A stretch of 41,484 nt of DNA from Chrysochromulina tobinii (lineage: Eukaryota; Haptophyta; Prymnesiales; Chrysochromulinaceae): assembly GCA_001275005.1 (NCBI GenBank), contig JWZX01002746.1, positions 1-41,484 on the forward strand, in the 5' to 3' direction. Below the pieces are notes generated by a model. The model searched no databases, was not told the DNA's origin, and was given only the letters and a program-made list of their open reading frames with translations. The translations under genes and the position numbers were made by a program. Positions 16,754-23,540 of this stretch are shown piece after piece; position 1 is the first letter of the stretch; each line of letters begins with the position of its first letter.

Positions 16754-16783
16754 TGCTGGGCTGGGCTCGTCGCGAGGCCGCAC

Positions 16784-16954
16784 CGTCGGTCGGGAGAGCC
16801 GACGACATTATTAGGTCGCGTTCGGAATGATGAGTAACCGCTTCGAAGTTTCAGATCGTCTGGTAGTTTCCTGCTCACCAGTCCAGACGCTTCGTAAAGT
16901 ATCGGGTGACAGACACCATGAAAACTGTGGGGTATTCGGTGTCGCGCTGTGAAA
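16784..16954. promoter_or_regulatory. Shared divergent 5' region of ABCC and TLDc genes
   Basis: Only ~200 bp separate the ATG of the ABCC gene (16753, leftward) from the ATG of the TLDc gene (16955, rightward), so both promoters must overlap here. No TATA box is obvious. The identification rests on gene arrangement only. Confidence 0.5.
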
Positions 16955-17881
16955 ATGCGGTCCGCCTTGTACATGTCGCTGCTTCCGGTCACCGTGGCGT
17001 TCGTGCCCACAAAACCTGCCCTTACGGCACGCGGCTGCGCCAGGGCTCGCACAACGCTTGCGAAAGAGAATCCACTCTTTGGTTTCTTCAAGTCCTTTGA
17101 GCCGGTCGAGGTTGACAGGGATGGCAACGTGGTTGAGAAACCTCCGCCTTCACCTCCTTCGCCCGACACCCGCGACGTAGGCGAGAAGCTCTTCTCGATG
17201 TTCTTTGGCGATCCCCAGCAGGGGGACGTGGCCGGCCTCCGGCGCACCGCGGGTGCACCCGACACATATCCCGCAACCAAGACGGAATTCGCGCTGCCAG
17301 TGGAGGGAGACGATACCGAGATGGCGTTGATCCGACCGCTCCTAAAGAACACGAATCTCGAGCTCCTGCCCCTGCGCCTAGTGTATGACGCGAACAAAGA
17401 CGGTTGGAACGCCGCGTCCTTCCATGGCGGCGTTGACGCCCAGGGCCCGTGTGTCGTCTTATGCAAGACCAAGGGTGGCTGCGTCTGCGGCGGCTACGCA
17501 CCCAAAGGATTCGCGGGCTTCGGCGAATACCGCGGCAGCATCGCGGCGTTCTTGTTCACGTGGCCCGACGGCGACGTTCGCCAGCCCGCAGTCAAGCTGC
17601 AAAAACAGGGCGGTGGGAGCCTCGCTACTATTGATGAGCCTGAGACTGGGCCTCGCTTTGGCGCAGACGGCTTGACAGTCTTCATGAGGCCGGGCAGGGA
17701 GAGGCTGGCCACCTCCAAGCTGGGCCCTTACTACGAGGTCATGCCCGATGGGCGCCGCTCCGTCTTTGGCCCGGGAGACGGCATGACGTGCGAGCTGACT
17801 AGCGTGCGCGCATACGCTGGGTGCTGGCCAGAGGGCGAGCGGATCCCCTTCAATGGCGCGATTCCGTTCGCGCTCGAGTGA
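16955..17881 (+). CDS. Plastid-targeted TLDc-domain protein
   Basis: 308 residues from the first ATG (an in-frame GTG at 16949 was not used). The N-terminus is a signal peptide, MRSALYMSLLPVTVA, followed immediately by FVP, matching the ASA-FAP type cleavage site of plastid precursors in secondary red algae. A basic Ser/Thr-rich transit-like segment follows to about residue 40. Residues ~130-300 form a TLDc domain: LRLVYDANKDGWNAASFH, then CVVLCKTKGGCVCGGY and the GSIAAFLFTW strand. Cytosolic TLDc proteins act in oxidative-stress protection and bind the V-ATPase; the role of a plastid version is unknown. No intron. Confidence 0.82.
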   Translation: MRSALYMSLLPVTVAFVPTKPALTARGCARARTTLAKENPLFGFFKSFEPVEVDRDGNVVEKPPPSPPSPDTRDVGEKLFSMFFGDPQQGDVAGLRRTAGAPDTYPATKTEFALPVEGDDTEMALIRPLLKNTNLELLPLRLVYDANKDGWNAASFHGGVDAQGPCVVLCKTKGGCVCGGYAPKGFAGFGEYRGSIAAFLFTWPDGDVRQPAVKLQKQGGGSLATIDEPETGPRFGADGLTVFMRPGRERLATSKLGPYYEVMPDGRRSVFGPGDGMTCELTSVRAYAGCWPEGERIPFNGAIPFALE

Positions 17882-17934
17882 ATCAAGGTATAATTTGAAA
17901 AGTGCGTCGAGCTCACCGCAACGCACAACACCCT

Positions 17935-18675
17935 TTACTCCGGGAAGGGCAGTGCCCGCGCGACAAGCACAGTCGCGAGTGCGTCTGGCTGAAGGACGTG
18001 CTTACGCCCCCACAGGAAGATATACGTCTTGCCGCCCAGATCGAGCGGCACGAAGCCCTGGGCTGGGTACGGCGAGATGCCTGTGGCAGCGATCGCGGCC
18101 GGGCTCCGGAAGGGTGTGAAGCCCTCGCGCGTCACAAGCTCCGCCACAAGGAAGTCGCGGTCGACCCGGCCGCCCCACATGGTCAGTGTCGAAACCCGCA
18201 GTGACGCGGGCCCGCTGCTGGTCTTGCGACGATAGCTGAGCTCACCCACAATGCGCTCGCAATACCAGGAAAGCGTGGTGCCAGCGCCGATGGTGCCAGT
18301 CACAACGGCCAACAGTGTAGCAGCCTCTGCAATACCGAGGGAGCCCAGGCCGCCACTCGAGACGACTGAATAGGTCGGAAGCAGCACGGCAACGCCAGCC
18401 GTCAGATGCAGGCCCTTGAGCCTGAGCAGAGCGCTCAACGCCTTGACGTGTGCGAAGCGGTACAGACGCGAGCTCTCTTGGCCCGCAGCGCTGCCTGCTG
18501 TCGCAGGAACGCCGGTGGCAGCTTCTGGCTTCGCTGCATCGCGGGGAGCGGCTTCAAGCTTTGTTGCGCCAGAACATAGTGCCCGCCGCGTGATTGTCGG
18601 TTCTGGCGCCGACCGAGCAAAGCACGCCGCGCGCGCGCCGCCGAGCACGCTACAACGCAACCTCATTCGCAGCAT
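17935..18675 (-). CDS. TMEM186-like mitochondrial membrane protein
   Basis: 246 residues. The N-terminal ~70 residues are Arg/Ala/Ser-rich without acidic residues, like a mitochondrial presequence. Then come YRFAHVKALSALLRLKGLHL, a hydrophobic hairpin of two membrane segments (~85-140) separated by SGGLGS, and GELSYRR...LRVSTLTMWGGRVDRDF. The pattern YRF...K...SRLK, two TMs and KVSHLTFWG-like strand matches TMEM186, a complex I assembly (MCIA) factor in animals. TMEM70/TMEM223 relatives are possible because they share the two-TM plus beta layout. Single exon. The ATG at 18675 is the first in frame. Confidence 0.6.
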   Translation of the reverse strand: MLRMRLRCSVLGGARAACFARSAPEPTITRRALCSGATKLEAAPRDAAKPEAATGVPATAGSAAGQESSRLYRFAHVKALSALLRLKGLHLTAGVAVLLPTYSVVSSGGLGSLGIAEAATLLAVVTGTIGAGTTLSWYCERIVGELSYRRKTSSGPASLRVSTLTMWGGRVDRDFLVAELVTREGFTPFRSPAAIAATGISPYPAQGFVPLDLGGKTYIFLWGRKHVLQPDALATVLVARALPFPE

Positions 18676-19489
18676 GGAATCGCGTCGTTCTAAGCGCCCG
18701 GTGTGACGCTGATAGCCTTTTCGCTAACACTTCAGGGGGATGTCATAGAAGTGATTTGGTTGGGGTTTCGTCTCACTCCACACTAACCGTTGGAGCCTCT
18801 GGCGACCGAGTGAGCGCCGCCCGCGCACGCACGCACGCCACTCCGGCCGTCCGGCGTCCGGGGCTGGGTCTACATGTAGTGGGTGTGTGTCTGGCCGTAG
18901 GAGAGGGCCCTGAAACGGAACGTGGAACGGGAACTCCTCTGGCGATCGCTCGGCTTTCGAACCGTCTCGCGTCTCGTCAACTACTTCTTGCACCGCAGCA
19001 CAGGATGCAAACTTATGCAAACACGACGAATCAGTGACAATCTGACAAATATGAAATAAAATCGCACCGGATTCGAAGAAACTAAGAAGAAACGCGACGG
19101 CGAGCTCTCGAGGCTCGAAGCCTGCAGGGGGGTCGGCCGAGACGCACGCACAGAGACGGAGACCGACGGCGCCATGCGCGCGATGCGGATCTCAAAAATA
19201 ATCGAATGCTGAACGTTCAACCGTGAACCGTGCTGAACGATCGAGATACGAGAACGAAATCGAATCGGTCGGGTATCAAAACAGCAGTAATACACGAATC
19301 TTGGTCGTTCTAATCTTGACTCGGGCGACATTTCCTGCACACTAGCGGGCGAGAGTCCACATTCGACGCCTTTCCTATCCTTCCTCGGTGTGACGGCACG
19401 ACCTGACAGTGACGACCATCCGGGCCTCGTGCTCGTCACGTCGATCCCTCGGCAAGTGCACGCAGGCATGCCGCCGCGCGCCGCGTGCG
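18676..19489. other. Long intergenic region between TMEM186-like and DnaJ-X genes
   Basis: Both neighbours are leftward, so this is the promoter of the TMEM186-like gene plus the 3' flank of the DnaJ gene. No conserved coding frame was found on either strand. A patch near 19205-19245 has repeated TGAACG, TGAACCG and TGCTGAACG words. GCCTTTTCGC lies ~40 bp before the TMEM186-like start. Confidence 0.5.
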
Positions 19490-21430
19490 TCACTCCTCGC
19501 CGCGAGCCTTCCTCTCATGCGCATCCTGCATCTCCTGGGCCACCTTTTGCCCCACTGCCTCGACGTGCTTGGCAAAGTCGATGGTCTTCAGCGCGTCGGC
19601 CGAGCCGTACATCTGAAAGACACGGCCCAGGACCACGAGCCCACGCGCACGGTTCTTTCGGCCTTCCTTATCTGTCGACTTGTCGGCAAGGACCTTGTTG
19701 CACACGTGGCGTAGGGTCGACTCGATGTCGAGCAGACTCACTCGCCACATGGACTCGAGCATCAGGAACATCGTGTCCTCCGATGGGTTGCCATCCGGGA
19801 CCGACGCCTCACCCTCTCCCTCGCCGGCAGCCGACGCGCCGCCTTCGGCGCCGTTGGTGCCGCCGCTCGCGCCGCTGCCGCCGCCGCCGCCCTCGCTGCC
19901 GTTGATGGCGATGAGATTGGCCGGCTTCACCTTGATGCACTCACCGTCGCGGTCGATCGCGACCATGTAACGACCCACGCCCTCATCGAACGTCCCTGCG
20001 ACGCCCTCGCACCCATTCAGGTCGGCTCGCGCCGTGAGGCCCTCGATGCGCACCCGCTTGCCGTAGAGGGCACCAGGAGGCAAATCGGCACCAGTCGGCG
20101 GCGCCTCGCTGCTGCTGCTGCTGGGGCTGGGGCTGGGGCTGGTGCTGCTGGTGCCCGGGGCGGGGCTCCCGGCGCTGCTCGTCGCGGGCTTCTTCTTCTC
20201 TTTGGGTTTCTCTCCCTTGATATCCTTACGGTAGGCACGGTACGTCTTGATGGCGGCGCCGGCGACGCGCATCTGCGAGGCAGCGGTGTGGATCGTCTGC
20301 TGAAAGCCCGAGCCGACCGCGTCGATCCCGCCGAGGGCCTGCAGTCCCTTGTGCTCGTAGATGTAACCACATGTCCAAATTAGGGCATCGCCTACCGGCG
20401 CGTTGATGAGCACCTTTGCATGCTGATGCATCTCGGCCTCGAACTCGGCCTCATCGCCGTAGCAGAACTGCTGGAGCAGCCCCTTGAGGTTGAGCGCGCA
20501 CGTCACCTCGCGCCGCTTTTGCTTGTAGCTCATGTAGGCCTCGTCCATCTCACCGCCGTTGGCGAAGATGGTGGCGAGCTTCAGCTCACCGATCAGATAC
20601 TCGAAGGGCTCGGAGCCGAAGAGCATGGCGAAAAAGTGGGTCGGATCGACCATGGTCGAGGTGTCAAGGGCGGCCTTGCCCGACGCGTCGTACTTGGCGC
20701 GCATCTCCTCGTTGGAGAGAATTTGGTACGCCTCGCCTACCTTTTGGAACTTGGCGTGCGCGTTCGGGTCGCTCGTGTTCTTGTCCGGATGCAGCTCCCT
20801 GGCCTTGACGAAGTACGCCTTGCGGATGACGGCGGCGCTCGCGCTGCTCTCGACGCCCAGGACGTCGTACAGCTCCGTCTCCTTGACCTGCCCGCCGCGG
20901 GCCGAGGACGACTCCTTGTCGCCCGCTCGCTTGATCCCGTTCCGCTTGCAGTACTCGTCCTCACTGAGCGCGAGGACCTCCCGGGCCTCCTCATTCAGGT
21001 CGAAGACGACCCACTTGCGCGTGTCCTCGTCCCAGACCTTGCCCGCGTTGCTCTCCGCGAGCGCCTCGGGCGTGTTCCACACTCCACGTCCGAGCTGCAC
21101 CGCACCGACGACCACGCCGGCCACCGGCAGTGCGACCGCGCCTGCGACGCCGGCCGCGAGCCCGCCAAAGAAACCCTTGACACCGTTCTCGCGCGCGCCG
21201 ATGATGGGCGCCGCGACTAGTCCGGTGACGCCCATGGCGGCACCTTTGAGTACGCTCTTTGCAGCGGACGCCGCCCCCGCCTGCACATTCCGCGGCCGGC
21301 GCGTCGAGAAGAGGGTCGGCATGTCATTTTCCGAGGGGCCGCCATCAGTGCCTTCACCCTGCACCACTAACGCCTGGGAGCCGCTCCAGGCGGCCTGGGC
21401 AGCTGGCGACGCCGGCGTAGGTTCGGCCAT
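19490..21430 (-). CDS. DnaJ protein with DnaJ-X domain and glycine-rich hydrophobic N-terminus
   Basis: J-domain co-chaperone of 646 residues. The ATG at 21430 is used because the longer frame starts with TTG. Residues ~55-120 are Gly/Ala-rich and hydrophobic (GLVAAPIIGARENGVKGFFGGLA), a segment that could associate with membranes. The J domain is ~185-250: YDVLGVESSASAAVIRKAY and HPD at 214-216, intact. DnaJ-X follows: HFFAMLFGSEPFEYLIGELKLA. Then come a Lys/Ser-rich linker, a KOW/SH3-like segment (GKRVRIEGLTARADLNGCEG), a glycine linker, and a second DnaJ-X-like C-terminus (ESMWRVSLLDIESTLRHVCNKVL). Similar plant and algal J proteins are ER or cytosolic. Hsp70 partner unknown. Confidence 0.9.
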   Translation of the reverse strand: MAEPTPASPAAQAAWSGSQALVVQGEGTDGGPSENDMPTLFSTRRPRNVQAGAASAAKSVLKGAAMGVTGLVAAPIIGARENGVKGFFGGLAAGVAGAVALPVAGVVVGAVQLGRGVWNTPEALAESNAGKVWDEDTRKWVVFDLNEEAREVLALSEDEYCKRNGIKRAGDKESSSARGGQVKETELYDVLGVESSASAAVIRKAYFVKARELHPDKNTSDPNAHAKFQKVGEAYQILSNEEMRAKYDASGKAALDTSTMVDPTHFFAMLFGSEPFEYLIGELKLATIFANGGEMDEAYMSYKQKRREVTCALNLKGLLQQFCYGDEAEFEAEMHQHAKVLINAPVGDALIWTCGYIYEHKGLQALGGIDAVGSGFQQTIHTAASQMRVAGAAIKTYRAYRKDIKGEKPKEKKKPATSSAGSPAPGTSSTSPSPSPSSSSSEAPPTGADLPPGALYGKRVRIEGLTARADLNGCEGVAGTFDEGVGRYMVAIDRDGECIKVKPANLIAINGSEGGGGGSGASGGTNGAEGGASAAGEGEGEASVPDGNPSEDTMFLMLESMWRVSLLDIESTLRHVCNKVLADKSTDKEGRKNRARGLVVLGRVFQMYGSADALKTIDFAKHVEAVGQKVAQEMQDAHERKARGEE

Positions 21431-21469
21431 GAATCGATTTGCGTTCGGAATCCAGAAAAAAGGGTGTGT

Positions 21470-21535
21470 CTGTGAAGATACAAGCAAGCAGAGGAGGAAG
21501 TACGACTACGCTTGCTTGCTTGCTTGTGAAGATAC
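21470..21535 (-). other. Candidate 5'-UTR intron of the DnaJ gene with repeats at both ends
   Basis: On the coding strand GTATCTTCACA occurs at both ends of this 66-base stretch. The first copy offers a donor (TTC|GTATCT) and the second an acceptor (TATCTTCACAG|ACAC). Inside, AAGCAAGCAAGCAAGC and GCTTGCTTG are complementary and could form a stem. It lies 40 bases before the ATG. Splicing is unproven; the same sequence could instead be a 5'-UTR hairpin. Confidence 0.35.
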
Positions 21536-21572
21536 GAAAGACATGATGAAAAGTTAGGAACGCGCACCGTCG

Positions 21573-22667
21573 TCACCTAGATTTCTTCGCAAGCGCGCCG
21601 AGGAGCAGCCCCGCGATGAAAGCCCCCGCCACCGCCAACTTCCATGCCAGTCCCAGTGCTGGACGTGCCGAGAGATAGATCATCGGTCGCCGATCACGCA
21701 GCTGCTCACCACCCTGTCCCGCCGCCCCGCCGCCCCGCCGCACGTCCTCGATCGCCTCGGCAAGGAAGAGGCCCCGATCGGAAGCCGCGAGGATGAGGAG
21801 AAGTTCGCCCACCGCTGATGCAACCACCGACTGGCCGTTGAAGTGCACGCCGTCCTCGTTCTTGTGTTCCGCCCAGTTGGCGTACACCACACAGAGGTGG
21901 TTTTCATAGGCGCGCACGCGGATAATGGGCTCGTTTGCAAACGAGTACGGGAAGAAGTTGGCGGTCGGCGTGATGACGAGCGATGCGCCGGCCAAAGCAC
22001 ACGAACGCACCGCCTCCGGAAATTCGACGTCATAGCAGACGAGCAGGCAGCACCTGACGCCGTTGCAGAGTGTGAAGACCTCGGCCAGACGACGGCCCGG
22101 CGTGAAGGCGGCCTGCTCGGCTGCGCCAAAGAGGTGTGTCTTACGGTAGATCGATTTCACTGTGCCGCACGAGTCGATGGCAAGCGCCGAGTTGTAGCAG
22201 TGGCCATCGTCGCCCTTCTCATAGAAGCCGAGGACGATCGCGAGAGCATTCTCGCGCGCAATGCGGCAGCACTCCGCAATCTCGGTCGCTTCCGGTCGCA
22301 GCGCGCACGTGCGTGCCATCTCCGAGAGCAGCCGGTAGCCACCGAGAAAGAGCTCGGGCAGGACGAGCAGATCAGCATTGCTATCTGCAGCAGTTCTGGC
22401 GGCCGTCTCGAGAGCGTCGAGCGCCCACGCAGCGCCTCGCACGCTGGCGGCGGGCGGGGGCACGTCTTGCCAGAGCGCGATGGAGAGGGTTGCACCCTCT
22501 TGGGTCACCCTCATGCGCTGCAAAACCGACCCCCCCGTCGGCGCCGACTGTGGGTGCAGCAGGCGCGGTGGCGGCAGCGGCGGCGTCGGCAACTGGCGTG
22601 GCGGGGGCGGTGCTGAAGATGTAAGGCGCGACGTCGACGACGTCCTTGTGCTCCACATCCTCGACAT
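21573..22667 (-). CDS. Carbon-nitrogen hydrolase (nitrilase family) with C-terminal membrane anchor
   Basis: Nitrilase-superfamily amidase. Numbered from the ATG at 22514 (313 residues), the Glu-Lys-Cys triad is complete: E54 in LPELFLGGY, K125 in YRKTHLFG, C160 in LLVCYDVEFPE. The C-terminus has a hydrophobic segment (LAWKLAVAGAFIAGLLLGALA) followed by KKSR, a tail-anchor arrangement unusual for the family. The ATG at 22667 would add 51 residues that are Ser/Thr/Pro-rich and low complexity; I favour 22514 for the core enzyme, but a targeting leader or an upstream exon is possible. Substrate cannot be read from the sequence; a deaminating branch (omega-amidase, N-carbamoylputrescine amidase) is plausible. 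No intron seen. Confidence 0.87.
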   Translation of the reverse strand: MSRMWSTRTSSTSRLTSSAPPPPRQLPTPPLPPPRLLHPQSAPTGGSVLQRMRVTQEGATLSIALWQDVPPPAASVRGAAWALDALETAARTAADSNADLLVLPELFLGGYRLLSEMARTCALRPEATEIAECCRIARENALAIVLGFYEKGDDGHCYNSALAIDSCGTVKSIYRKTHLFGAAEQAAFTPGRRLAEVFTLCNGVRCCLLVCYDVEFPEAVRSCALAGASLVITPTANFFPYSFANEPIIRVRAYENHLCVVYANWAEHKNEDGVHFNGQSVVASAVGELLLILAASDRGLFLAEAIEDVRRGGGAAGQGGEQLRDRRPMIYLSARPALGLAWKLAVAGAFIAGLLLGALAKKSR

Positions 22668-22950
22668 CTTCCGAGGGACCGAGCCCGGGACTATCGACGG
22701 TCTCTAATGTACAAACCGTGCTTTCCAAATTAGGAAACGACCGCTCGCGAGGGGAAACACGCCGCCATCTCCACCCGCACCTGACCTCGACGTTAGGCAC
22801 GCCCATCCCCCGCCGCGTCCGCGTGCACGCCGTCCATTTCCATGTCGCAGGCACCCGGCGAGCAAGCACCGGAAGCAGCCGCGCCGGGCACCCGGGCTGG
22901 CCAAGGGGCTGGCATTGCGGGCAGGCGTGCCCGGCCGGGGCGTGCGCGGT

Positions 22951-23070
22951 GTCAAGTCAAGTCCACTGCTACATGTACCCTCGAGAGGCTTCCCTCGATA
23001 GGCTTCCCTTGAGGCTTCCTATAATAGGTTGGAGCTCGTTGTCTGTTGTTTATGAAGTGACTCTTGACTG
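22951..23070. repeat. MITE-like dispersed repeat, copy 1
   Basis: It begins GTCAAGTCAAGTC and ends CTCTTGACTGAC, an imperfect terminal inverted repeat. In between, CCACTGCT, TCGATAGGCTTCC and GTTGTCTGTTGTTTATG occur in the same order as CCACTGCT, TCGATAAGCTTCC and GTTGTCTAGTGTTTATG in the copy at 41069-41174. No target-site duplication is clear and there is no coding capacity. Confidence 0.6.
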
Positions 23071-23361
23071 ACGTTTCGGATATTCGGAACACCGAACACG
23101 GCGAAACGGCGCCGCGCACCAAAAGCCACTTTTCTTATAGTGCCTGTGTGAAGAAACGCCGTGGCGGGCGGGCGTCGAGTCCCTGCGTCGAGTAAACACC
23201 TCTCCTCTCCATCATTGCTCTCCATATCAAGCGTGAAGAGAAGCAGCGCCAAACAGAGTTGCTGTGGGGAAGGAGAGATGTTTGCTTCCTTGGTTTGCTT
23301 ATCAAGTCAATCATGACGGGGCAGTAACGAGGGTCATGTGTAATATGTGTTCAAGGTATGT

Positions 23362-23511
23362 GTTAACGTTCACGGGGAGAACATTGTGCGAGGGCATGTA
23401 AGGTGTGTGTATTCTGAGCGGGCAGTAACAGTGCCGTAGCAGTGCCGTACCGGTAGCACCGGTTGTCGCGTCGAACGTGTGACATGGTGTGAACGTTCAC
23501 AAAGTCACGTG
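23362..23511. promoter_or_regulatory. Palindromic promoter words and an E-box upstream of the F-box gene
   Basis: A perfect 12-base palindrome GTGAACGTTCAC (23489-23500) and a near copy GTTAACGTTCAC (23362-23373) sit 41-180 bases before the ATG, with CACGTG at 23506-23511. Such symmetric sites usually bind dimeric factors. The function is inferred from position and symmetry only. Confidence 0.4.
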
Positions 23512-23540
23512 CCTCGGCAGACGCGAACACGCGATCAAGG

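Larger units (their letters stand above)
22668..23540. other. Divergent intergenic region, nitrilase-like / F-box gene, with repeat and palindromes
   Basis: It holds the 5' flanks of two divergent genes. It contains a MITE-like repeat (22951-23070), GGGGCAGTAAC words at 23318 and 23419, the palindrome GTGAACGTTCAC at 23489-23500 with a related GTTAACGTTCAC at 23362-23373, and a CACGTG E-box at 23506-23511. It is markedly less GC-rich than the neighbouring genes. No ORF here is convincing. Confidence 0.6.

Noticed and set aside
16456-17472. Minus frame of 338 codons spanning the ABCC/TLDc promoter
   Set aside because: It crosses two well-supported genes and has no motif; TLDc and ABCC motifs define the real strands.
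20420-21557. Long plus-strand frames opposite the DnaJ-X gene
   Set aside because: The HPD and DnaJ-X motifs fix the minus strand; the opposite frames are low-information and Leu/Val/Arg-rich.
22515-22869. Separate small protein upstream of the nitrilase (frame with VEHKDVVDVAPYIF)
   Set aside because: The frame dissolves into alanine-rich sequence and then antisense-like noise; it is more likely the leader or UTR of the nitrilase gene.
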